Part shown: in pieces, positions 48,691 to 56,984 of the stretch | How the letters are laid out: every line of letters begins with the position of its first letter | How positions within the stretch are numbered: the stretch's first letter is position 1 | DNA from: Insulibacter thermoxylanivorax | Lineage (GTDB): Bacteria; Bacillota; Bacilli; Paenibacillales; DA-C8 | DNA: 64,000 nt | Reading direction: 5' to 3' | Assembly: GCF_015472005.1 (NCBI RefSeq) | Contig: NZ_BMAQ01000030.1 | Location: 1-64,000 of the forward strand | Notes under the pieces: model-generated | Databases searched by the model: none | The model's input: only the letters and a program-made list of their open reading frames with translations | Told to the model about the DNA's origin: nothing | Translations under genes and position numbers: made by a program

Positions 48691-49361
48691 TCGACGGGAT
48701 GGAGGATGAAGGACGAGTGACGGGGATCACAGATCAGCAGGTGACAGCATATCTGGAGGGGCTGATGCCTAGGCGCAGCCCCCTCTTGATGCGCTTGGAA
48801 GAAGAAGCGCGGCAGGAGGGGATCCCGAATATCGCTCCCGTCTCCGCAGCCGTGCTCCGCCTGCTGTGCGCTTTGCACCAACCAGCGTCCATATTGGAGA
48901 TCGGCGCAGCCATCGGTTACTCGGCGATTCATATGGCAGAAGCCGCGGCGGATGCTCGGATCACGACGATCGAGATCGATCCGGCGCGGGCAGCGCGGGC
49001 GCGTGCGAATTTTGAGGAAGCGGGCCTAAGCGGCCGGATTACGTTGATCGAAGGCGACGCCTTACAGCACCTGCCGCTCCTCGAAGGGCCCTTCGAGATG
49101 ATCTTCATCGATGCGGCCAAAGGAAAATATTCTCAATTCCTTACAGAGGCTTACCGGCTGTGTGCTGCCGGGGGTATAATAGTGACGGATAACGTGTTAT
49201 TCCGCGGGCTCGTCGCAAGATCGCCCGAAACGCTGGACCGCCGGTATCGCAGCACGGTGCGCAGACTTCGCGAATACAATGAGCTGCTCATGCAGCATCC
49301 TGGTTTATCGACAACATATCTGACTGTCGGCGACGGCATCGCAGTCAGTATCAAGAGGTGA
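48687..49361 (+). CDS. trmR: tRNA 5-hydroxyuridine methyltransferase TrmR
   Basis: TrmR (B. subtilis YrrM) methylates 5-hydroxyuridine at the wobble position to 5-methoxyuridine with SAM. It is a class I O-methyltransferase with NIAPVSAAVLRLL, motif I ILEIGAAIGYSAIHMA, the acidic residue in TTIEIDPARA, FIDAAKGKY and GIIVTDNVLFRG. The 224-residue gene overlaps mltG by ATGA, and its stop overlaps the upstream frame of trhP1. The run trmR-trhP1-trhP2 holds the whole hydroxylation-methylation pathway, as in B. subtilis yrrMNO. Confidence 0.93.
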   Translation: MIDGMEDEGRVTGITDQQVTAYLEGLMPRRSPLLMRLEEEARQEGIPNIAPVSAAVLRLLCALHQPASILEIGAAIGYSAIHMAEAAADARITTIEIDPARAARARANFEEAGLSGRITLIEGDALQHLPLLEGPFEMIFIDAAKGKYSQFLTEAYRLCAAGGIIVTDNVLFRGLVARSPETLDRRYRSTVRRLREYNELLMQHPGLSTTYLTVGDGIAVSIKR

Positions 49362-49366
49362 TCGGA

Positions 49367-50323
49367 TTGAAAGATTATGAGAAGCATTCAGGTTCCGACT
49401 ATCGGCCGGAACTTGTGATATCGGCGGGCTCCCTCGATGATGTAGAGAAGTATATCGCCGCGGGGGCAGATGCCGTAACGATCGGGGATATGGCCTTTGC
49501 GGAGCGCCTGCCGGGCTCGATGACGGCGGAGGAGATCGCGCAGGCGGTCAGCTTTGCCCATGACCATCAGGCAAAGGTGTATGTCAGTGTGAACAAAATC
49601 TTCCACCATGACACCTTATCCGGTCTTCCCGACTATTTGCGCCGTTTAGCGGAATGTGAAGTGGACGCGATCATCTTCGGTGACCCGGCTGTCCTGATCA
49701 ATGTACAGGAACTTAAGCTGCCCTTGAGGCTGCACTGGTCTGCGGAGATGACGACGACGAACTACCAGACGGCGAATTACTGGTCGGCCAAGGGAGCGAA
49801 GCGTTCGATCCTGGCGCGTGAATTGAATATGGAAGAGATCGCGGAATTCAAGCGCCATGCGGATCATGAGGTGCAGATACAGGTGCATGGCATGACGAAC
49901 ATCTACCACTCCAAGCGCAAGCTGGTTCAGCATTATATGGCGCATAAGGGCAAACGCCTCTTGCCGGTGCATGAGGAGGGCAAGATCCTGTATCTGATTG
50001 AGGAAGAACGGCCGGATGAGCGCTATCCGATTATCGAGACGGAGAGCGGGACGCATATCATGAGTTCGGAGGATTATTGCATGCTCGAATGCCTCGATGA
50101 ACTCATGGAGCATCGAATCGATGCTTTCTACATCGAAGCCCTGCTCAAATCCCAGAAGTACAATGAAACCGTCATCCGCATGTACAGGCAAGCCATTGAT
50201 GCTTATACTGCTGATCCGGAAAACTACGAATTCAAGGAGGAGTGGCTGGATGCGATCCATGAATTGCAGGATCCCGGCCGCGAACTGACCTTTGGCTTTC
50301 TGTTCAAACAGCAGGTGTATTAA
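49367..50323 (+). CDS. trhP1: Peptidase U32-family tRNA 5-hydroxyuridine protein TrhP1
   Basis: U32-family proteins of this type work in prephenate-dependent hydroxylation of U34 in tRNA. This is the shorter partner (318 residues from TTG 49367, with agaggtg about 6 nt upstream). It has GADAVTIGDMAFAERLPGS, VYVSVNKIFHHD, DAIIFGDPAVL and a conserved RSILARELNMEEI segment. It lacks the multi-cysteine cluster found in the next gene, so it probably acts with TrhP2 as a heteromer, as inferred for YrrN/YrrO. Confidence 0.9.
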   Translation: MKDYEKHSGSDYRPELVISAGSLDDVEKYIAAGADAVTIGDMAFAERLPGSMTAEEIAQAVSFAHDHQAKVYVSVNKIFHHDTLSGLPDYLRRLAECEVDAIIFGDPAVLINVQELKLPLRLHWSAEMTTTNYQTANYWSAKGAKRSILARELNMEEIAEFKRHADHEVQIQVHGMTNIYHSKRKLVQHYMAHKGKRLLPVHEEGKILYLIEEERPDERYPIIETESGTHIMSSEDYCMLECLDELMEHRIDAFYIEALLKSQKYNETVIRMYRQAIDAYTADPENYEFKEEWLDAIHELQDPGRELTFGFLFKQQVY

Positions 50324-50370
50324 TTAGACATGATGCAGACTACCATGACAAGAAAGGGAGGGTGATCCCG

Positions 50371-51651
50371 TTGACGATCACACTTAGCCGGGAAGAATTG
50401 CTCGGCACAAGACGCCGCAAGCTGGCAGAGCCGGAGCTCCTCGCTCCGGCGGGGAATCTGGAGAAGTTAAAATTCGCGATTCGTTACGGCGCTGATGCGG
50501 TATATATCGGCGGTCAGCAGTACGGCTTAAGGTCCAATGCGGACAACTTCTCCTTCCAGCAGATGCGGGAAGGCGTCGCCTATGCGAAGAAACACGGCGC
50601 CAAGGTGTTCGTCGCGACGAATATCTTCGCGCATAATGAGGATTTGCCGGGACTGAAAGATTACCTGTCCGAGCTCGACCGCATCGGCATCGATGCGATC
50701 ATCGTCGCTGACCCGGCGATCATCGAGACGGCGAAACTCGCAGCGCCGAATGTGGAGCTGCACCTCAGCACGCAGCAGTCCACGTTGAACTGGCAGGCGG
50801 TGAAGTTCTGGAAGGACGAGGGTGTGCACCGTGTGGTCCTCGGGCGTGAAGCGAGCATGCAGGAGATCGAAACGATCAAGGATCATGTGGATATCGAGAT
50901 CGAGGTGTTCATCCATGGGGCGATGTGCTCCTCATATTCCGGCCGCTGCGTGTTGTCCAACCATTTTACCGACCGGGATTCCAACCGCGGCGGCTGCTGC
51001 CAGTCCTGCCGTTGGAAGTATGATCTCTTCATCTCTGAAGAAGAATTGATGACGGCCTCTTATTCGGATCGGCTGGTCGAGGAGGGGGAGAACCCCTTCA
51101 CGATGAGTGCCAAAGATCTATGCATGATCGAACATATCCCGGAACTGATCCGCTCAGGGGTCGACAGCTTTAAGATCGAAGGCCGGATGAAGAGCATCCA
51201 TTATGTTGCTACCGTGGTCAATGCTTACCGTCAAGCAATCGATGCTTATATGCGCGATCCTTACAACTATGAACTCAAACAAGAATGGCTGGATGAGATC
51301 GGCAAAGCTGCGAACCGGCCGCTGAATACCGGATTCTTCTTCGATGAACCGGATCATGAGGACCATATCTATACGCCTGAAGAGAAGCCGCAGGCCTATG
51401 ACTTCGCCGGTTTGGTGCTGGAATATGATGCCGAGAGCGGCTACGCGTTAATCGAGCAGCGCAACCACTTCAAGCCGGGACAGGAAGTGGAGTTCTTCGG
51501 TCCGGATCACACGCATTTCAAACAGATCGTCGGCGAGATCTTCGATGAAGAGGGTCAGCCGTTGGATGCTGCCCGCCATCCCCTGCAGCGCATCCGCATG
51601 AAGGTAGAGCAGCCGGTGAATCGTTTCGACATCATGCGCAAGAGAATATAG
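50371..51651 (+). CDS. trhP2: Peptidase U32-family tRNA 5-hydroxyuridine protein TrhP2
   Basis: The larger U32 partner, 426 residues from TTG 50371 (aagggagg 8 nt upstream; GTG 50362 overlaps the SD). It has ELLAPAGNLEKLKFAIRYGADAV, IGIDAIIVADPAII, LHLSTQQST, and the U32 signature EVFIHGAMCSSYSGRCVLSN followed by RGGCCQSCRW. The clustered cysteines probably hold a 4Fe-4S centre, as in related hydroxylating U32 enzymes. A C-terminal barrel (about 335-420) completes it. It ends the trmR-trhP1-trhP2 run, which is closed by a strong terminator. Confidence 0.93.
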   Translation: MTITLSREELLGTRRRKLAEPELLAPAGNLEKLKFAIRYGADAVYIGGQQYGLRSNADNFSFQQMREGVAYAKKHGAKVFVATNIFAHNEDLPGLKDYLSELDRIGIDAIIVADPAIIETAKLAAPNVELHLSTQQSTLNWQAVKFWKDEGVHRVVLGREASMQEIETIKDHVDIEIEVFIHGAMCSSYSGRCVLSNHFTDRDSNRGGCCQSCRWKYDLFISEEELMTASYSDRLVEEGENPFTMSAKDLCMIEHIPELIRSGVDSFKIEGRMKSIHYVATVVNAYRQAIDAYMRDPYNYELKQEWLDEIGKAANRPLNTGFFFDEPDHEDHIYTPEEKPQAYDFAGLVLEYDAESGYALIEQRNHFKPGQEVEFFGPDHTHFKQIVGEIFDEEGQPLDAARHPLQRIRMKVEQPVNRFDIMRKRI

Positions 51652-51696
51652 ACCTGATCTGCATGAATGAGGTTAGATCGTCTCAATAGTTCTTTT

Positions 51697-51739
51697 AGTC
51701 GGTTAGCGTCTTAGCAAATAAGACGCAGCCGGCTTTTTT
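51697..51739 (+). terminator. Rho-independent terminator after trhP2
   Basis: GCGTCTT (51706-51712) pairs with AAGACGC (51720-51726). An outer helix agtcgg/ccggct adds to the stem, and six T follow (51734-51739). Confidence 0.88.
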
Positions 51740-51788
51740 ATTTGCGGCAGTTCCACGGCAAAAGTCTGGGTGAAATGTGTCAACATTA

Positions 51789-51814
51789 TGAACATTTGAC
51801 TACATTTCCGATAT
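51789..51814 (+). promoter_or_regulatory. Candidate sigma-D (motility) promoter
   Basis: TGAA (51789-51792), 14 bp, TCCGATAT (51807-51814) against the sigma-D consensus TAAA-N14-16-GCCGATAT. It is about 95 bp before a chemotaxis receptor gene, the class of gene usually controlled by sigma-D. Confidence 0.5.
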
Positions 51815-51908
51815 CGATAGAGGAAATTAGGGAACAATGTCAAATAATATGGGATGTCCGAACTCATTATATTGCTATTATTTTACAACCAGGTAGGTGA
51901 CATCAACA

Positions 51909-54059
51909 TTGTCAACGCAAAAAAAGCAGTTGTTGTCGAAGTTAAAGTCACACGATACACTGTTCAAAAAGATCCCTGCAAGTTCCAATGAGGATGAAAA
52001 GAAGGGAAATGACGGCAAAGACGTAAACAGCGGGCATAGGACGGGGTTCCAGCTCACCGTCGGCAGAAAATTATTCGTGATCATCTTCTGCAGCGTGCTG
52101 ATTCCCGTGCTTATTGCGGGTTCGATCTCCTTATCCGTGACGAAGCGAATCATCGAGGAGAACTCCAGCCAAGCGGCCTATGAGACGATTCAGCAGACCA
52201 GCGAGAAGATCGATGCAACGTTTACGACTTATGAGTTCACAATGAACCAATTCATCACGAATCTCAACCTGCATCAGTATCTCTTCGAAGCAACGGAACG
52301 GAACCGTGAAGCCTATGCGAGGTTGAATGCGCAGCGCATGATCAGTGATGCCTTGAATCAGGTTGCTTATGGTTCTGATACGAAGATCAACACCATAGCG
52401 ATCATCGGTGTGAATCCGGATCATGGGCTTTATAACACCGGTAACACCACGCTTAACTCCGCTGACTTCGATAGAGAAGCGGAATGGTTCCAGCAGATCG
52501 TCGAAGCAGACGGTTCGTTATGGTTACATACGAAGATGGGCGGCTATCTCGGCGTTCACCCCGGCAAAGCTTCCTTCGCGGTCGGGAAGATGTTCCGAAG
52601 CAGCTATAACCAGCGTTATGTTGTTTTCATAGAGATCGACCAGAGCTTGATCAATGATCTCGTCGATGACATCAAGCTCAGCGATTCTTCGAAGGTGTAC
52701 ATCACCGACGGGCAGAACAAGCTGCTGCACGGCCATGATCTGGCAGTGATCGGTTCAGAGGCCGAACTTCCATTGCCCAGCGAGAATCGGGGCACAGCGG
52801 AAGCTGAGAACGGAGAGACCCATATCGTCGTTAAGCATTATTCCGATATGGTAGACTGGTATGTAGTCGGTGCTGCACCGATTGCGGAATTGACCGCTGA
52901 TACTCAGGTGATCAGCCAAGCGAACACGATCATCATGATCGTCGCGGCAGCCCTTGCTATCCTCCTCAGTATCGTCGTCTCGAGGTCGATGGGCAATCCG
53001 CTGCGCAGGCTGCAGCGCTTGATGAACGAAGGTGCGAAGGGAAACCTGAACGTTCGTACGAACTTCAAAAATCGCGATGAGATTGGACAAGTCGGCGAGA
53101 GCTTCAACGATATGATGGAGCAGATCAGCCAGCTGGTCAGCCAGACGAACGACTCCGCTGCAGAAGTTCTGAACACCGCGCAAGAGCTGACCGTTGCATC
53201 GAAGGATACCGCGCATGCTGCCCGCGAGATCTCGGAGGCGACGGAACAGATCGCTAACGGCGCTTCTACGTTGGCTATGGAAGCAGAGCGCGGCAATGAG
53301 CTGGTGATCGACCTGAGCAAACAGCTGGCGCAGGTCGTCGAAGCGAACCGCATGATGAGCGAAGTAGCCGCAGACGTACACCGCGTCAGTGAGCAGGGAA
53401 CCGGCTACATGGGACAGTTGACGGAGAAGACGCAATCGACGGAAGAGATGACCCGCCGAATGGTGGAGAAGGTAGATCAATTAAAGGAAAGCACGGCTTC
53501 CATCCGCAACCTCCTCGTGATGCTGACGCAGATCACGCAGCAGACGAATATTCTCGCGCTTAATGCGTCGATCGAGGCTTCGCGCTCCGGCGCCGCCGGC
53601 CGCGGGTTCATGGTCATCGCAGGCGAGATTCGCAAATTGGCGGATGAATCTCGCAAGTCCATCGATGTCGTCGCCGATATGATCGAACATATCCAAACCG
53701 GCATCGACGAAACAGTAACCGTCATGCAAGAAGCGTATCCGCTCTTCCAAGAGCAGATCGACGCAGTAATAGATGCCGATAAGATCTTCAACGATGTCAG
53801 GGATCGCATGATCGGCCTTGTACAGCAAGCCGATGAGGTGACCGAAGCGATCGAACAGCTGGAGAAGGTACAGCAAGTGCTCTCCGATACGATGGCCAGC
53901 GTCAGCGCCGTTTCGGAAGAGTCCTCGGCCATCTCCGAAGAGGTTGCTTCCTCTAGTGCATCGCAGCTCCATACCAGCGAATCGCTTGTGCGCTTGGCTA
54001 ATAACTTGGAGCAGCTGTCACAGGCATTGTCTGAATCCCTGAAGAAATTTAAGTTTTAA
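51909..54059 (+). CDS. Methyl-accepting chemotaxis protein
   Basis: A transmembrane receptor, 716 residues from TTG 51909 (aggtaggtg upstream; GTG 51897 overlaps the SD). A basic cytoplasmic N-terminus of about 50 residues precedes span 1 (FVIIFCSVLIPVLIAGSISL). An extracellular dCache-type sensing region follows (about 80-325), then span 2 (IIMIVAAALAILLSIVVS) and HAMP (NPLRRLQRLMNEGAKGNLNV). The signalling domain has the hairpin tip NILALNASIEASRSGAAGRG and GFMVIAGEIRKLADES. The ligand cannot be read from sequence. No other chemotaxis gene is nearby. Confidence 0.93.
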   Translation: MSTQKKQLLSKLKSHDTLFKKIPASSNEDEKKGNDGKDVNSGHRTGFQLTVGRKLFVIIFCSVLIPVLIAGSISLSVTKRIIEENSSQAAYETIQQTSEKIDATFTTYEFTMNQFITNLNLHQYLFEATERNREAYARLNAQRMISDALNQVAYGSDTKINTIAIIGVNPDHGLYNTGNTTLNSADFDREAEWFQQIVEADGSLWLHTKMGGYLGVHPGKASFAVGKMFRSSYNQRYVVFIEIDQSLINDLVDDIKLSDSSKVYITDGQNKLLHGHDLAVIGSEAELPLPSENRGTAEAENGETHIVVKHYSDMVDWYVVGAAPIAELTADTQVISQANTIIMIVAAALAILLSIVVSRSMGNPLRRLQRLMNEGAKGNLNVRTNFKNRDEIGQVGESFNDMMEQISQLVSQTNDSAAEVLNTAQELTVASKDTAHAAREISEATEQIANGASTLAMEAERGNELVIDLSKQLAQVVEANRMMSEVAADVHRVSEQGTGYMGQLTEKTQSTEEMTRRMVEKVDQLKESTASIRNLLVMLTQITQQTNILALNASIEASRSGAAGRGFMVIAGEIRKLADESRKSIDVVADMIEHIQTGIDETVTVMQEAYPLFQEQIDAVIDADKIFNDVRDRMIGLVQQADEVTEAIEQLEKVQQVLSDTMASVSAVSEESSAISEEVASSSASQLHTSESLVRLANNLEQLSQALSESLKKFKF

Positions 54060-54075
54060 GTGTGATGTAAGCGTG

Positions 54076-54130
54076 GAAGACTCCCAGGATGTTCATACTA
54101 TCCGTATGAATATCCAGTAAGGGAGTCTTC
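54076..54130 (+). promoter_or_regulatory. Hairpin covering the pbpI ribosome-binding site
   Basis: GAAGACTCCC (54076-54085) is perfectly complementary to GGGAGTCTTC (54121-54130). Inside, ggat-ttcata pairs with tatgaa-tatcc. The right arm contains the SD gggag, and the TTG start of the next gene comes directly afterwards (54131). No T-run follows. Confidence 0.6.
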
Positions 54131-55915
54131 TTGTCTATGGTGCAGCGAATACGTCGGATCCTCAATATTCTCATGGCGTTCTTGCTGGGCTTCGCACTGC
54201 TCATCTTACAATTGATGTTTCTCCAGCTGTTCCATATAGGGAGATATGTTCCTAAGCGGGCTGATCTAGCAGCTGCTGCCGTGGAGCAGCGCATGCAAGG
54301 CGTTGTCTTGGATGAGGGCAGAGGCCGCATCTTGGATCGCTTTGGACGACCGCTGACGGGATTTGTCAGCCTCGCGTTGGCGGTCGAACCGAGGCTTGCC
54401 GCCGCATGGTCGAAGCAGCATGTCCAGGAAGCGGAGAACCTGCGAAAACTGCTGGGAATGCACAGGGCGGAGTGGCATGACCTGCTCCAAGAAACCGTGC
54501 ATATCACCCTGTGGCGGAGGGAGAGACGCCCCGTTGCCCTTACGGCAGAACAAGCAAAGCAAGTGGAGTTTTATGGTCCGCAGGCGGGGATTTATGCGGT
54601 GCCCTATGTCAGGCGTTATGTAGAACCGTTCTATGCCTCACAGCTGATCGGCTATCTCTCCCAGCATCCATCCCGAGCCAGGGAGATTTATGGCGACGAG
54701 ATTGCAGCAGGCGTGCTGCGCGAGGATCTCAAGATCGGTGCGAGCGGGCTGGAACGCAGCTTCGAACATGTCCTAAGAAGCAGAGGGACGGCGCGTCTCG
54801 GCATCTTCACCGACGCTCGAAACCGCCCCCTTGCAGGGCTGAATCTCCGCATCGTCAATACGAATTCCCGCTTCTATCCGGTGCGAATTGTCACGACCTT
54901 GGATTTGGAATTGCAGGCGCGGATTGAGCAGCTGCTGGACGAGCGGGGAGTGAAGCGCGCCTCTGTCGTTCTCCTGGACCCCTCGACTGCCGATGTGCTG
55001 GTCATGGCGAACCGGCCAAGCTTTCACCCGGAGCAGATCGATCTGGAGGCGGGGTACTGGGAGAACGCCTCCCTTAAGCAGCAGATCCCCGGATCGATCT
55101 TCAAGATCGCGGTCGCGGCGGCGGCTTTGGAATATGGGGTGGTCAGCCCCCATGAGCGCTTCACCTGTCTGGGGGAGTATGGGAAGTATGGATTCTCCTG
55201 CTGGAAACGCGGCGGACACGGGAAATTGACCTTGCAGGAAGCCTTTGCCCAGTCCTGCAACATCGCCTTCGCTGACATCGCAAAGCGGTTGACGCCGGAG
55301 AGAATCCGGACGGCTGCCGAACGCTTGGGTCTTGGAAGAAGGATCGGCTGGGAAGGGAAGGTGCGCGGTTATGCAGGTTTGTTCCGACAATTTGACGGGG
55401 AGGAGCCGGGGCAGTTCTTCGCAGCTTCCCCCATTGATGAAGGCGTCCTGATCCAAAGTGCCATCGGCCAGCGGGATGTGCGTCTTACGCCGCTGCAGGC
55501 TGCGAATATGATCGTCACCCTGCTGCAGGGCGGACGCTTGAGTTCGCCGCGTATCGTGCGCGAGGTGCGGTTTAACGACGGCTCGCTGATGATGAGCTTC
55601 TCCATCCAGCGCGCCGGTTCGCCCCCGCTGTCGAAGCGCACGGCGAAGGCGCTGCTGGCAATGATGCAGGAAACGGTACACACAGGCACTGCGCGGATGC
55701 TGGCTGGTCACGCCTGGAGCCTTGCCGGCAAGACAGGGACGGCGGAGCTGGGGCGGCAGGAGCAGGGCGTCCATCATTGGTTCGTCGGTTATGGTCCCGT
55801 TCACGCACCGAAGGTTGCCGCGGCGGTGGTTGTCTATGATCAGCCTGCCGCAAGCCGCAATGAAGCCGCCGCTCTCTTCGCTGAAGTGATGAATATCGTA
55901 CGGGAACATGGATGA
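54131..55915 (+). CDS. pbpI: Class B penicillin-binding protein, PbpI-like
   Basis: A peptidoglycan transpeptidase anchored by one N-terminal span (ILMAFLLGFALLILQLMFLQL). A dimerisation domain (about 40-245) precedes the transpeptidase domain with the three penicillin-binding motifs: SxxK as SIFK in QQIPGSIFKIA, SxN as SCN in FAQSCNIAF, and KTG in LAGKTGTAELG. The 594-residue length and position near trmR-trhP fit B. subtilis PbpI (YrrR, PBP4b), a sporulation-phase enzyme. SpoVD/Pbp2B-type PASTA domains are absent. Start is TTG 54131 or ATG 54137, both just behind a hairpin that contains the SD. Confidence 0.88.
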   Translation: MSMVQRIRRILNILMAFLLGFALLILQLMFLQLFHIGRYVPKRADLAAAAVEQRMQGVVLDEGRGRILDRFGRPLTGFVSLALAVEPRLAAAWSKQHVQEAENLRKLLGMHRAEWHDLLQETVHITLWRRERRPVALTAEQAKQVEFYGPQAGIYAVPYVRRYVEPFYASQLIGYLSQHPSRAREIYGDEIAAGVLREDLKIGASGLERSFEHVLRSRGTARLGIFTDARNRPLAGLNLRIVNTNSRFYPVRIVTTLDLELQARIEQLLDERGVKRASVVLLDPSTADVLVMANRPSFHPEQIDLEAGYWENASLKQQIPGSIFKIAVAAAALEYGVVSPHERFTCLGEYGKYGFSCWKRGGHGKLTLQEAFAQSCNIAFADIAKRLTPERIRTAAERLGLGRRIGWEGKVRGYAGLFRQFDGEEPGQFFAASPIDEGVLIQSAIGQRDVRLTPLQAANMIVTLLQGGRLSSPRIVREVRFNDGSLMMSFSIQRAGSPPLSKRTAKALLAMMQETVHTGTARMLAGHAWSLAGKTGTAELGRQEQGVHHWFVGYGPVHAPKVAAAVVVYDQPAASRNEAAALFAEVMNIVREHG

Positions 55916-56070
55916 CAGAGGATCATTGAGAGGAGGCCGCAAGCGCCGCGTTTGCACCGGGTGTGTGAACACGATATAATTTCTGCATATGGAAGGATTA
56001 TGGATGGGATCGGTTGGAATAAGGACGGATTTGCGCAGGAATAGAGAGAATAGGAGAGGAGCAGCGACCA

Positions 56071-56907
56071 ATGAACTTCCAAACAGCGAAGGTGATCGTG
56101 TTTGATCTGGACGGAACACTGTATGAGGACACCCATCATTTTGACTACTATGCCAAGTTAATCGAGCAGCTGTTGCCGCCTGATCAGCAGTCGCTCTTCG
56201 CGGCGCAGTATCGTGCTGCCCTGGATAACCAGCATGCGGTGAAGATCGGACGCGTCTATGATGCGATCCGCGACCTCTTGCTGGTGCAGGTGGACGGCGA
56301 AGTGCTTGAAGCCTATCATTGGGACGGTACGCCGCTTAGTGAAGACTCGATCGCGGAGTTATATCCCGAGCCGATTACCCTGGATCTAACGGATATGGTC
56401 AGCATCGGCGACCAATGGTGGATTCCCCCTGTGATCGCCAGGCATATGGGGATCCCGCCGCAGCTTACTTATGAACAATTTGAAGAGGTCCGCCGCTGGA
56501 TGATGGGACCGGATTTTATCATGCAGCCCGTGCCGGGATTAGCTGAGGAACTGACGCGGCTGTCGCGTCAGAGGAAACTGGTCCTGCTCACGAACAGCCC
56601 GCAGCCCGACGGAGAAGCAATCCTTGGGAAATTGGGCCTATCCGAGGTGTTTGATCTTAAGATATTCATGGGAATGAAACCGATGGAATCGCAGGATCAT
56701 TTCCGACGACTCGCGGAGCGTTACGATTGTTCTTATGATGAGATGATCAGCATCGGCGATAATTGGCTGAATGATATCTATGAACCCCGTCAGCTGGGCT
56801 GCAAGACGATCTTTATCGATTGGTTCGGAACCGGCAGAGAAGATGATGCTGATGCTGTAGTCGGCAGCATGCGGGAAGCACTGGAGATCTTGAAAACGTT
56901 GCAGTGA
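56071..56907 (+). CDS. HAD-family hydrolase
   Basis: A haloacid-dehalogenase-type phosphatase of 278 residues. It has motif I VIVFDLDGTLYED (nucleophile D12), motif II VLLTNSPQ, motif III lysine in MGMKPMESQDHF, and motif IV ISIGDNWLNDI. A large helical cap (about residues 25-150) lies between motifs I and II. The substrate is unknown. SD aggagaggag lies about 10 nt before the ATG. It stands alone between pbpI and helD. Confidence 0.88.
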   Translation: MNFQTAKVIVFDLDGTLYEDTHHFDYYAKLIEQLLPPDQQSLFAAQYRAALDNQHAVKIGRVYDAIRDLLLVQVDGEVLEAYHWDGTPLSEDSIAELYPEPITLDLTDMVSIGDQWWIPPVIARHMGIPPQLTYEQFEEVRRWMMGPDFIMQPVPGLAEELTRLSRQRKLVLLTNSPQPDGEAILGKLGLSEVFDLKIFMGMKPMESQDHFRRLAERYDCSYDEMISIGDNWLNDIYEPRQLGCKTIFIDWFGTGREDDADAVVGSMREALEILKTLQ

Positions 56908-56984
56908 CAAGGCAGTGAACACAGCAGGAACGGATCAACAGAGGAGATCTGCTGCTCATAACGGGAAGAAGGAGTGTGGATCAG

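Noticed and set aside
54773-56119. 448-codon minus-strand frame across pbpI
   Set aside because: Antisense to the transpeptidase domain, composition typical of shadow frames, no recognisable motif.
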